Positions 13,940 through 21,772 of a DNA stretch of 64,000 nt are shown here, one piece after another. The position numbers and the translations under genes are program-made. The stretch's first letter is position 1. The number at the start of each line of letters is the position of its first letter. Source of the stretch: an uncultured Prevotellaceae bacterium (lineage in GTDB: Bacteria; Bacteroidota; Bacteroidia; Bacteroidales; Bacteroidaceae); assembly GCA_947168045.1 (NCBI GenBank), contig CAMVKN010000001.1, positions 62,001-126,000 of the forward strand. The letters are read 5' to 3'. Under the pieces are notes generated by a model. That model made no database searches, was not told the DNA's origin, and saw only the letters and a list, made by a program, of their open reading frames with translations.

Positions 13940-16498
13940 ATGAGACCAACCAACTACCACCTGTTCGACTTCATGGACTTCGACCCGACGCTGCAGCGCG
14001 ACGAAGTCCTGTGGAAGGCCTACGCCCCCACCGCCGTTGCCGAGCGCGATGGCGACATCATTGTCACCATCCCCTACCAGCAGCAGCTGCACCAGGAAGA
14101 CATGGCTCCCAACGACGCCGTGCCACAACAGTCTTATGACCTTATCATCAGGGCCTACAAGCCAGGCATGGTGCGCTTGTTCACCACCATGACAGACGAT
14201 GAAATGGCAGAAAAAGACGACATGCTCACCTTTGCCACGGAGGTGGAGCGCCTGCCGCTGACCCTCAAGCGCCTCACCCCTGAACCCTCTCCCAAGGAGA
14301 GAGGAGAAAGCCATGGGGGAGTCATCGAGATACACGCCAAAGAGGCCACCGGTGGCGGAATGGAGAAGAGCACACTGCGCGCCCGCATTGACCTCACTCC
14401 CCCACCCCTCGACTACTGGAGCGACCTGCTGCCCGCTACACAGCCGGCACCGTTCATCACCATCTTCCCCGATGGCGATGAAAGCAAGCCCATAGCCCTG
14501 AGCGACGACCATTTCTCGCCACCGCGCTATGACGCGCTGCCACTGGGGTTTGTGAGTGGGAGTGGTGGGGCTGCTGGGACAACTGGGAGTACTGGGACAA
14601 CTGGGAATGCTGGGAATGCTGGGGAGGTGTCGCGGGCCACCATCAGCTTCCGATGCCAGTATGACGAGCACTTTGTGGGCACGGGCGAGCGGTTCCGTAA
14701 GATGGACCTCAGCGGACAGTCGTTCTTTCTGAAGAATCAGGACGGCCAGGGCGTCAACAACCGCCGCTGCTATAAGAACATTCCCTTCTACCTGTCCAGC
14801 CGGATGTACGGTGCGTTCTTCCACACCAGCGACTACTGTAAGCTGTCGTTGGCCGACCACAGCACGCGCTCGGTGCAGTTCCTCTGTGAACACGCCACCA
14901 TCGATGTGTTCCTCATCGGCGGACAGACGCCAGAAGCCATCTTGCGACGCTACCGCATGCTGACAGGCTTCCCACAGATGCCGCCGCTGTGGAGCTTCGG
15001 CATCTGGATGAGCCGCATGACCTATTTCTCAGCAGAGGAGGTGGAGGACATCTGCCAGCATCTGCGCCGCGAACACTATCCCTGCGACGTCATCCACTTA
15101 GACACAGGCTGGTTCCGCACCGACTGGCTCTGCGAGTGGAAGTTCAACCCTGAGCGTTTCCCTGACCCTGCGGCCTTCATCCATCGTCTGGCCGACCAGG
15201 GGTTCAAGGTGAGCCTGTGGCAGCTGCCCTACGTGGCACAAGGGGCCGAACAGCTCAGCGAAGCCCAAAAGAACGGATATATCAGCCGGAAGGCCTCCCC
15301 AAGCCCCTCCGAAGGAGGGGATGTTGAGTCACATAATGACGCTGACTCTTCCTCTAACTTCTCTGCCCTCGACTATGCCGGAACTATCGATTTCACCGAT
15401 GAAAAGGCCACGGAATGGTACAAGAACCAGCTGCTGAAGCCGCTGCTCGACATGGGTGTGAAGTGCATCAAGACCGATTTCGGCGAGAACATCCACATGG
15501 ACCACCAGTACCACGGCATGGCGCCCGAGCGGCTGAACAACCTGTACGCCCTGCTCTATCAACGTGCCGCATACGAGGCCACACTGGAACACACAGCACC
15601 GACCATTACTGGCGGTTCTACCGTTGGCAACGCCCTCATCTGGGCCCGTGCGGCGTGGGCCGGCTGCCAGCGTTACCCTGTGCACTGGGGCGGCGACAGC
15701 GAGAGTTCATGGGACGGCATGGCCGGGTCGCTGCGCGGCGGCCTGCACCTCGGACTGAGCGGCTTCGCCTTCTGGAGCCACGACGTGCCGGGCTTCCACT
15801 CCACGCCCGACTTCATGAACTCGCCCGTCGACCCCTTGGTCTACGTGCGGTGGACGCAGTTCGGCGTCTTCTCCTCACATATACGCTACCACGGCACCAG
15901 CAAGCGTGAGCCGTGGCACTACCCCACCGTGGCACCCATTGTGAAACGATGGTGGAAGCTGCGCTACCGTCTCATCCCTTACATTATTAAAGAAAGCGAG
16001 GAGGCGTGCCGCACAGGGTGGCCACTGTTGCAAGCCCTGCTGATGCGCTACCCGCACGACCATCAGGTGTGGCACATCGACGATGAGTATTTCTTCGGGT
16101 CGCAGTTCCTGGTATGCCCGGTGATGAACAGCGAGGGCAGAAGGGACATCTATCTGCCGAAGGCCTCCCCAAGCCCCTCCAAAGGAGGGGATGTTTGGTT
16201 ACCTAAAGTAATGGAAGAATCAGCGTCGTTATGTAACTCGACACCCCCTCCTTCGGAGGGGCTTGGGGAGGCCTACTGGGTCAACTTCTTCACCGGCGAG
16301 CGTCTCAAGGGCGGCCGCTGGTATTACGACGTAGAAGTGCCGCTTGACCAGATGCCCGTATTCGTGCTGGAAGGGGCACGCATTCCCCTCTATCCCGACG
16401 ATGTGGAGAGTACCGATGAAATGGACCTAAACAACACCGTCATGCTCGAAATAACCCCCGCGTTCCAAGGTCTGAAGTCTGAAGTCAAAAACCTATAG
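13940..16498 (+). CDS. Glycoside hydrolase family 31 (alpha-xylosidase/alpha-glucosidase type) carrying several repeat insertions
   Basis: An 852-residue GH31 enzyme that cleaves alpha-linked sugars with retention. The catalytic barrel starts at FGIWMSRMTYFSAEEV. The nucleophile is Asp513 in IKTDFGE and the acid/base is Asp586 in HWGGDSESSWDG. DTGWFRTDWLCEWKF and WQLPY are subsite blocks. No signal peptide is seen, so it is probably cytoplasmic or periplasmic. ATG 13940 is preferred to 13886, which would overlap the previous gene. At least four low-complexity segments interrupt the protein and coincide with repeat DNA: PEPSPKERGES, GTTGSTGTTGNAGNAG, KASPSPSEGGD and KASPSPSKGGD...PPPSEGLGEA. 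The C-terminal GLKSEVKNL is also encoded by heptamer DNA. All are in frame, and both catalytic aspartates are kept. Confidence 0.92.
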   Translation: MRPTNYHLFDFMDFDPTLQRDEVLWKAYAPTAVAERDGDIIVTIPYQQQLHQEDMAPNDAVPQQSYDLIIRAYKPGMVRLFTTMTDDEMAEKDDMLTFATEVERLPLTLKRLTPEPSPKERGESHGGVIEIHAKEATGGGMEKSTLRARIDLTPPPLDYWSDLLPATQPAPFITIFPDGDESKPIALSDDHFSPPRYDALPLGFVSGSGGAAGTTGSTGTTGNAGNAGEVSRATISFRCQYDEHFVGTGERFRKMDLSGQSFFLKNQDGQGVNNRRCYKNIPFYLSSRMYGAFFHTSDYCKLSLADHSTRSVQFLCEHATIDVFLIGGQTPEAILRRYRMLTGFPQMPPLWSFGIWMSRMTYFSAEEVEDICQHLRREHYPCDVIHLDTGWFRTDWLCEWKFNPERFPDPAAFIHRLADQGFKVSLWQLPYVAQGAEQLSEAQKNGYISRKASPSPSEGGDVESHNDADSSSNFSALDYAGTIDFTDEKATEWYKNQLLKPLLDMGVKCIKTDFGENIHMDHQYHGMAPERLNNLYALLYQRAAYEATLEHTAPTITGGSTVGNALIWARAAWAGCQRYPVHWGGDSESSWDGMAGSLRGGLHLGLSGFAFWSHDVPGFHSTPDFMNSPVDPLVYVRWTQFGVFSSHIRYHGTSKREPWHYPTVAPIVKRWWKLRYRLIPYIIKESEEACRTGWPLLQALLMRYPHDHQVWHIDDEYFFGSQFLVCPVMNSEGRRDIYLPKASPSPSKGGDVWLPKVMEESASLCNSTPPPSEGLGEAYWVNFFTGERLKGGRWYYDVEVPLDQMPVFVLEGARIPLYPDDVESTDEMDLNNTVMLEITPAFQGLKSEVKNL
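14277..14306. repeat. Palindromic element, family C, inside GH31
   Basis: The sequence reads as a CACCCCTGAACC lead, then CCTCTCCCAAGGAGAGAGG. It matches the arm of the intergenic cassette at 45723-45764 at most positions. It encodes PEPSPKERGE in frame. Confidence 0.75.
14571..14625. repeat. 9-bp tandem repeat inside GH31
   Basis: Units of CTGGGACAA/CTGGGAGTA/CTGGGAATG repeat about six times and encode GTTGSTGTTGNAGNAG. The preceding AGTGGTGGGG is shared with the similar repeat in waaA at 31071. Confidence 0.8.
15292..15360. repeat. Palindromic element, family A, first copy inside GH31
   Basis: It starts with GGCCTCCCCAAGCCCCTCC, the hairpin CCCCTCC-GAA-GGAGGGG, and then an interior with GAGTCACATAATGACGCTGA. 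The whole block of about 66 bases aligns, inverted, with the right half of the cassette at 16162-16272 with only a handful of differences. It encodes KASPSPSEGGDVESHNDADSS in frame. Confidence 0.88.
16162..16272. repeat. Palindromic cassette, family A, complete copy inside GH31
   Basis: Two inverted arms of about 28 bases (GGCCTCCCCAAGCCCCTCC... and its complement) flank an interior of about 50 bases. Each arm is itself a hairpin (CCCCTCC/GGAGGGG). The cassette is 111 bases, a multiple of three, so the frame is kept. The right half is the same sequence as the 15292 copy in reverse. Confidence 0.9.
16470..16492. repeat. Short heptamer repeat at the GH31 3' end
   Basis: GTCTGAA occurs twice, followed by GTCAAAA. 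It encodes the last residues GLKSEVKNL. The same heptamer forms a longer array in the GH78 gene at 48352-48413. Confidence 0.65.
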
Positions 16499-16503
16499 TC
16501 ACC

Positions 16504-18069
16504 ATGCAGAGTCACTACATGCAGGGCCTCGACTGGCTCATCCTCGGCATCTATTTCGCCATACTCATCGCCATTGGCCTCTGGGCCAGCAGCAAGCGTA
16601 GAAAGGACAGCTCGCTGTTCTTGGCCGAGCGCTCACTGCGCTGGCACCACATCGGCTTCTCCATGTGGGGCACCAACGTCGGTCCCTCGATGCTCATCGC
16701 CTCCGCCTCGGCAGGCTTCACCACGGGCATCGTCTCAGGCAACTTCGCATGGTATGCCTTCGTATTCATCGCCATGCTGGCCTTCGTCTTTGCACCCCGT
16801 TACATCGGCACGAAGGTGCACACCCTGCCCGAGTTCATGGGACTGCGCTTCGGCCAGAGCACACGCAACATCCTGGCGTGGTACACCATTGTGACCATCA
16901 TCATCTCATGGCTGGCGCTGACGCTCTTTGCCGGCGGCATCCTCATCCGTCAGGTGTTCGACATCCCCATGTGGACGTCGGCGCTGGTGCTGCTGGCCAT
17001 CTCGGCCTTCTTCACCATGCTGGGTGGCCTGAAAGCCGTGGCCTATACCAATGTCTACCAGATGGTGCTGCTCATCGTCGTCTCAGCGGTGCTCACCATC
17101 GTAGGCATCAGCCATGTGGGAGGCATCGGCGCCCTCGTGGACAAGGTGCCGTCCGACTACTGGGTGCTGTTCCGTCCTAACGACGACCCCGACTTCCCGT
17201 GGCTGCCCATCATCCTGGGCTACCCCGTCATGGGGGTGTGGTTCTGGTGTACGGACCAGAGCATGGTGCAGCCCGTCCTGGCCGCACGCAGCCTGAAGGA
17301 GGGGCAGTTAGGCACCAACTTCACCGGCTGGCTGAAGATTCTCGACGTGCTGCTCTACATCCTGCCGGGCATCATCTGCTACGCCTTGTTCAAGGACACG
17401 CTGAGCAATCCTGACGAGGCCTACCTGACCATGGTGGAGAATCTCTTCCCCGTGGGCATGGTAGGGCTGGTCTTCGCCGTGCTGACGGCCTGTCTGGTCT
17501 CCACCATCGGGTCGGCGCTGAACGCACTGAGCACGGTGTTCACCATGGACATCTATGTGAAGCGCTTCCGCCCCGATGCCTCGCAACGGCGCATCAACTA
17601 CGTGGGGCGCATTGTCACCGTTATGGGCGCTTTCATCGCTATTGTGCTCACCGTAGCCATCGACAGCATCAAGGGTCTGAACCTGTTTAATGTGTTCCAA
17701 AGTGTCTTAGGATTCATCGCCCCACCCATGACGGCCGTGTTCCTCCTTGGCGTGTTCTGGAAACGTACCACCACACGCGCCGCCAACCTGGCTCTCACCG
17801 TGGGCACGCTGTTCTGTCTCACCATCGGCGTGCTCTACCTGTGGCCGCCAGCATGGCTGCACGTCGCATGGCCCCACTTCATGATGCTGTCATTCCTGCT
17901 CTTCGTGGCGCTGGTGGCCATGATGGTCGTGGTGTCGCTGACTGACAAGACGGCACCTGCATCGACCATTGCCATCACCAAGGAGCATGCTGCCACCTCG
18001 CCACTGGTCATCACACTGTGGGTCGCACTGGCCGCCGTCATGGTCGGTTTATACGTGTTCTTTAATTAG
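16504..18069 (+). CDS. Sodium/solute symporter (SSS/SGLT family)
   Basis: A 521-residue inner-membrane transporter, with about 13-14 hydrophobic segments, that imports a sugar or similar solute with sodium. The N-terminal helix GLDWLILGIYFAILIAIGLW, the GTNVGPSMLIASASAGFTTG unwound-helix region and the signature WCTDQSMVQPVLAARSLKEG place it in the SGLT-like branch with Bacteroidota sugar symporters. It starts 5 bases after the GH31 stop, so it is the third gene of the operon and most simply imports the monosaccharide released by the two upstream enzymes. The stop at 18067-18069 abuts the large inverted repeat of locus 1. Confidence 0.93.
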   Translation: MQSHYMQGLDWLILGIYFAILIAIGLWASSKRRKDSSLFLAERSLRWHHIGFSMWGTNVGPSMLIASASAGFTTGIVSGNFAWYAFVFIAMLAFVFAPRYIGTKVHTLPEFMGLRFGQSTRNILAWYTIVTIIISWLALTLFAGGILIRQVFDIPMWTSALVLLAISAFFTMLGGLKAVAYTNVYQMVLLIVVSAVLTIVGISHVGGIGALVDKVPSDYWVLFRPNDDPDFPWLPIILGYPVMGVWFWCTDQSMVQPVLAARSLKEGQLGTNFTGWLKILDVLLYILPGIICYALFKDTLSNPDEAYLTMVENLFPVGMVGLVFAVLTACLVSTIGSALNALSTVFTMDIYVKRFRPDASQRRINYVGRIVTVMGAFIAIVLTVAIDSIKGLNLFNVFQSVLGFIAPPMTAVFLLGVFWKRTTTRAANLALTVGTLFCLTIGVLYLWPPAWLHVAWPHFMMLSFLLFVALVAMMVVVSLTDKTAPASTIAITKEHAATSPLVITLWVALAAVMVGLYVFFN

Positions 18070-18742
18070 GGGCCCCACCCCGGCCCTCCCCGGGGGGAGG
18101 GGGAAGGTAGTTAGAATTGCGACGAACTCTTTTCGCGCGCGTATTATACGCGCGCGAAAAATAGTGCACCAAGTGCACCTATGAGCCTTAATAGACTGAT
18201 TTGCAGGTCATTATCTAGTTCACCAACGACTTTTTTCGTGCACCAGATCGTGCACCAAGTGCACCAGCTGAAAAATGACGGCAAGACATGTCCCGGAAAA
18301 GTCCGACGGCGTCGGATTTTTGTCCCACGCAGTGGGACGTTTTTATCTCATTGAGATAATTTCATAAAGTGCCGACTTATTGGAATAAGTCAATGAGTTA
18401 TTGGAATAAGTCAATGAGTTATTCTCATAAAGTGCCGACTTATGGCCAAATTCTCTCGAGAATTTATCCAAAAACCGCGGTTTCATCGCTACAAAGAACC
18501 CCTTGACGGTGCCCAAATGGCCCATCAACTGCCTCAGGTGCTCCATCCACGGCCCCTGGTGCACTATCAGGTGCACTAAAAAAGTCGTTGGTACACCAAC
18601 CAACGACTTGTAAATCAGATAGTTAAAACCCACAGGTGCACTTAGTGCACTATTTTTTTGCGTCCCTTATACGTGCGCGCGCGTGAGAGACCGCAGCAAG
18701 TCTAACTAGCCCCCTCCCCCAGGGGAGGGTTGGGGTGGGGCC
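18070..18742. repeat. Repeat locus 1: about 670-bp imperfect inverted repeat with a 21-bp array in its centre
   Basis: The whole gap between two convergent genes is one nested structure. Both outer ends read GGCCCCACCCC inward, then a CCCTCCCC/GGGGAGGG hairpin, (T)AGTTAGA, a CGCGCG-rich stretch, AATAGTGCAC(C/T)AAGTGCACC, and CACCAACGACTTTTTT, in inverted orientation (left about 18070-18272, right about 18540-18742). The centre has a series of hairpins (TCCGAC/GTCGGA, GTCCCAC/GTGGGAC, TATCTCA/TGAGATA, AATTCTC/GAGAATT) and 21-bp modules with CATAAAG at 18363 and 18426, 63 apart. No convincing gene is seen. Confidence 0.85.
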
Positions 18743-18744
18743 GA

Positions 18745-20169
18745 TTACTCGTGGACATAGAGCTGCCAGCCGAGATAGGTCTCAATGGCCTCCTGGAGGA
18801 TGTCGACCACCTCAGTGCGGCACATAGCCACATGATGCTCAAACCCGTTCTTGCAGATGTACTTCATCAGTTTCTGCAGGTTGTCGACCTTTGTCACGGC
18901 GATGCATCCGTCCATGCCATAAGGGTCGTTGGTAATCTCGCCCTTGCCCAAGTATGCCTTGATGATGCCCTTGGGGTCGTCGGTTGAGATGCGGAAGAAG
19001 GTGAAGGGGCCTTCGCTCACCTTGGCATTGACGGCACCGAAGGTGCGCACCTTGCCTAAGGTACGGCCAAGGACGCCGAGGGGTCCGAGCTTCAGGTCGT
19101 CGTTGCCCACGAACTGCTTGGGGAAGTTGCCACAATGGGTGCACACACACTTGTTGCGGTCCTCGGCAAAGTTATTGTTCCAGTCGAGCAGGGCGGGTGC
19201 CTGCTGGGCTGCCAGCGACAGGGCATACATGCTGACGGCGCCGGCCAGGTCGGTCTCGCAGGCGGCGGGGATGAGCTTGTCGGAGAGCATTGACATCGTC
19301 ACACAGGGAGCACAGCCGTAGTTCTGCTCCAATGAGTCCCAGCACTGTATGGCCACGGCCTGCACGTCGTTGACCTTGATCCACTCCTCGACAGCCACGC
19401 TGAACTTAGCCTGGATGTTGAGCTTCTCCTTGTAGCTGTCAGGCACACGGGCGTAGTTGCAGGTGCGGTTGCACATCTCAATGAATCGTGGGTCGTCGTC
19501 GGCTATCTTCTGTGCGGCAAAGAGAATCTCGCTGAGGTCGGCGGGCACCACGGTGATGCCAGCGCGCTGTAGCAGCTTCTCGCTGGCACGGCAGGTGTTG
19601 AAGCCCAGCGGACGCGTGCCTATCTGGCCCAGGCGACAGTGGCGCAGGCCGTTGACCACACGGCAGATGGCAGCAAAGCGCTGCAGGTCCTGCCTGAGCA
19701 GCGGACTGTAGATGGAATAGGTGTGCAGGGTGGTGTCAGTGAAGGGGATGCCATACTGATAGAGGTTGTTGCATACTGAGATTTTTCCGCAGAAGGCATC
19801 GCGGCGCGAGTCGAGATCCACCTTGTCGTTCTCGTCATCGCAGGCCTGCACCATGACGGGCACGTTGAGGTCGGCATCGCTGATGGCATTGATGATGCCG
19901 ATCTCGAAACCGAAGTTTGGCAGCGAGACAACGATGCCGTCAATCTCGTCGCGGTGGTCGCGGAACTGTCGGCTGACCTTCAGGCCGTCCTCGCGTGTCT
20001 CGATGCTCGACGAGCCCGTGGGTGTGGCGTCCTCAGGCAGGATGATGTACTCATAGCCCAGCTCGTCCAAGGTCTTGAGCAACTGTCGGCGCACGTCGCA
20101 GGCCAGTTCAGAATTAAAGTAGGCGCGTGTACCGATAATCACGCCAAAGCAAGTCTTTCCGTTCTTCAT
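18745..20169 (-). CDS. L-fucose isomerase-like sugar isomerase
   Basis: A 474-residue cytoplasmic enzyme of the L-fucose/L-arabinose isomerase fold (COG2407-like), which interconverts aldose and ketose sugars with a divalent metal. N-terminal GVIIGTRAYFNSELA, the middle IDGIVVSLPNFGFEIGI, and the C-terminal active-site region AIQCWDSLEQNYGCAPCVTMSMLSDK and PAACETDLAGAVSMYAL match this superfamily, where acidic residues in such blocks bind metal. The sugar is not defined by sequence. It is the last gene of a minus-strand run after the FGGY kinase (18-base gap) and split transketolase. In this company an aldose-to-ketose step such as D-apiose to D-apulose is plausible. Its stop lies against repeat locus 1. 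Confidence 0.82.
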   Translation of the reverse strand: MKNGKTCFGVIIGTRAYFNSELACDVRRQLLKTLDELGYEYIILPEDATPTGSSSIETREDGLKVSRQFRDHRDEIDGIVVSLPNFGFEIGIINAISDADLNVPVMVQACDDENDKVDLDSRRDAFCGKISVCNNLYQYGIPFTDTTLHTYSIYSPLLRQDLQRFAAICRVVNGLRHCRLGQIGTRPLGFNTCRASEKLLQRAGITVVPADLSEILFAAQKIADDDPRFIEMCNRTCNYARVPDSYKEKLNIQAKFSVAVEEWIKVNDVQAVAIQCWDSLEQNYGCAPCVTMSMLSDKLIPAACETDLAGAVSMYALSLAAQQAPALLDWNNNFAEDRNKCVCTHCGNFPKQFVGNDDLKLGPLGVLGRTLGKVRTFGAVNAKVSEGPFTFFRISTDDPKGIIKAYLGKGEITNDPYGMDGCIAVTKVDNLQKLMKYICKNGFEHHVAMCRTEVVDILQEAIETYLGWQLYVHE

Positions 20170-20187
20170 GTTTGTATGGTTTATTAG

Positions 20188-21759
20188 TTATTTGATGATT
20201 TGTCCTACGGCCTGGCGCCACCCGGCATAGAGGGCACCATCGATAGGCTGTGGCTGATAGACGTCGGTGACCTTGCGCAAAGCAATGACATCATCGAAGC
20301 TTTTCCACCGGCCCAGCGCGAAACCGCCCATCAGGGCAGCCCCCAAGGCTGAGGCGTCGTCCACCTCGGTGCAGACGACCGGTGTCTGCAGCAAGTCGGC
20401 TTGCAGCTGCATCAGGAAGCGGTTCTTTGTTGGCCCGCCGTCAACACAGACCTCTTTAAGTGAAGAGTGAAGAGTGGAGAGTGAAGAATCTGCTGTCGCC
20501 GTGCCGTCAGGTGAAGGTATGCTGATCATCACATCGACGAGGTCCTTGACCTGCAAGGCGATGCTCTCAAGGGCGGCTCTCACCACATGGGCCTTGGTGG
20601 CGGCGAAGGTGAGACCAAGGATGGCACCCTTCACCTCGCTGTTCCACCACGGTGCGCCAAGTCCGCTGAAAGCGGGCACAATGTAGACGCCACCGTTGTC
20701 GGGCACGCTGGTGGCAAGGACCTCCATGTGCTGCGGCTTGTCCACGAGCTGCAGCTGGTCGCACATCCACTTCAGCGTCGCTCCGGTGCTGTAGATATTG
20801 CCCTCGAAGCCATACCACGTCTTTCCGAAGGCCGAGAAGCCCACGCTGGTGACCAGTCCCTTGGGGGCAGGCAGCGGCTGCTCGCCGATGTTCACCATCA
20901 CGCTGCTGCCCGTGCCGTAGGTCACCTTGCCCGAGCCGGCCTCGAAGCACATCTGACCGACAAGGGCACCGTGCGAATCGCCTAAGACGCCAGCGATGGT
21001 GATGCCTTGCGGGAAGAGTCCCTCGACGGTGGTAGTGCCATAGACAGCATCGCAGGGTCTGACCTCAGGCAGCATCGAGCGGGGAATGTTGAAGAGCCGC
21101 AAGAGGTCATCGTCCCACTGCATGGTGTGTATGTTGAAAAGCATGGTACGCGAGGCATTGGTGGTGTCGGTGGCATGGACCTTGCCCTCGGTGAGTTTCC
21201 AGATGAGCCAGGTGTCGATGGTACCCATGAGCAACAGCCCTTGCTCAGCCTGCTGGCGCGCACCGGGGATATTGTCGAGCAGCCATGTTACGCCCGAAGC
21301 AGAGAAGTTGGGGTCGATGAGCAGACCTGAGCGCTCCATGACGAAAGGGCCCATTCCATCGGACAACAGCTGACGGCACAGCGAGGCGCCACGCGTGTCT
21401 TGCCACACCACGGCATTGGCAATGGGGCGCCCCGTGGTCTTGTTCCACACCACGACGGTCTCACGCTGGTTGGTGATGGCGAGTGTTGAGTGTAGAGTGC
21501 AGAGTGTAGAGTTTGCTTCCGCTATACCGTTACTCGATGGTATGGCGGTAGCGAACTCTACACTCTTCACTCTACACTTTTCACTTAACAGGCGGATGGC
21601 CTCCACCGTGTTCTTATAGATTTCCTCAGCATCGTGCTCCACCCAGCCACTCTTGGGGAAATACTGGTGGTGCTCAACGCTGCTGCGGGCCACTACGCGG
21701 CACTGCTCGTCAAACAACAGTGCCTTCGTGGCTGATGTACTTTGGTCAATAGCTATCAT
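20188..21759 (-). CDS. FGGY-family carbohydrate kinase (glycerol-kinase-like) with two repeat insertions
   Basis: A 523-residue cytoplasmic kinase that phosphorylates a small sugar with ATP. The N-terminal phosphate-1 motif is IAIDQSTSATKALLFD, ITNQRET is at 95-101, DGGPTKN is the ATP-site block and GAALMGGFALG the C-terminal signature. It is closest in feel to glycerol kinase, but these FGGY motifs are shared with ketose kinases. Two segments look foreign: about residues 60-93 (CRVKSVEFATAIPSSNGIAE and on) and about 413-434 (SPDGTATADSSLSTLHSSLK). Both are encoded by heptamer repeat cassettes. They interrupt surface-loop positions just before conserved motifs. The gene lies 13 bases after the transketolase subunit and 18 before the isomerase. 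D-apulose kinase is a possible role. Confidence 0.88.
   Translation of the reverse strand: MIAIDQSTSATKALLFDEQCRVVARSSVEHHQYFPKSGWVEHDAEEIYKNTVEAIRLLSEKCRVKSVEFATAIPSSNGIAEANSTLCTLHSTLAITNQRETVVVWNKTTGRPIANAVVWQDTRGASLCRQLLSDGMGPFVMERSGLLIDPNFSASGVTWLLDNIPGARQQAEQGLLLMGTIDTWLIWKLTEGKVHATDTTNASRTMLFNIHTMQWDDDLLRLFNIPRSMLPEVRPCDAVYGTTTVEGLFPQGITIAGVLGDSHGALVGQMCFEAGSGKVTYGTGSSVMVNIGEQPLPAPKGLVTSVGFSAFGKTWYGFEGNIYSTGATLKWMCDQLQLVDKPQHMEVLATSVPDNGGVYIVPAFSGLGAPWWNSEVKGAILGLTFAATKAHVVRAALESIALQVKDLVDVMISIPSPDGTATADSSLSTLHSSLKEVCVDGGPTKNRFLMQLQADLLQTPVVCTEVDDASALGAALMGGFALGRWKSFDDVIALRKVTDVYQPQPIDGALYAGWRQAVGQIIK
20457..20519. repeat. Heptamer half-cassette inside the FGGY kinase
   Basis: Units AAGTGAA, GAGTGAA, GAGTGGA, GAGTGAA lead into an interior containing TCTGCTGTCGCCGTGCCGT and GAAGGTATG. 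The interior resembles that of the full cassette at 21481 in the same gene, but the right arm is missing. It is in frame. Confidence 0.8.
21481..21586. repeat. Heptamer inverted-repeat cassette inside the FGGY kinase
   Basis: The left arm is GAGTGTT, GAGTGTA, GAGTGCA, GAGTGTA, GAGTTTG. The interior TTCCGCTATACCGTTACTC is followed by GATGGTATGGCGGTAGCG, and the right arm is inverted (CTCTACACTCTTCACTCTAC). It is open in the reading frame and adds about 30 residues. Confidence 0.85.
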
Positions 21760-21772
21760 AAATAGTCAATAG

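Noticed and set aside
18343..18633. Minus-strand ORF of 96 codons through repeat locus 1, with a partly similar reading in locus 2
   Set aside because: It is open because the modules are 21 bases long and have no in-frame stops; it has no start signal and the locus 2 counterpart is not an intact ORF. The peptide-level likeness follows from the shared DNA modules.
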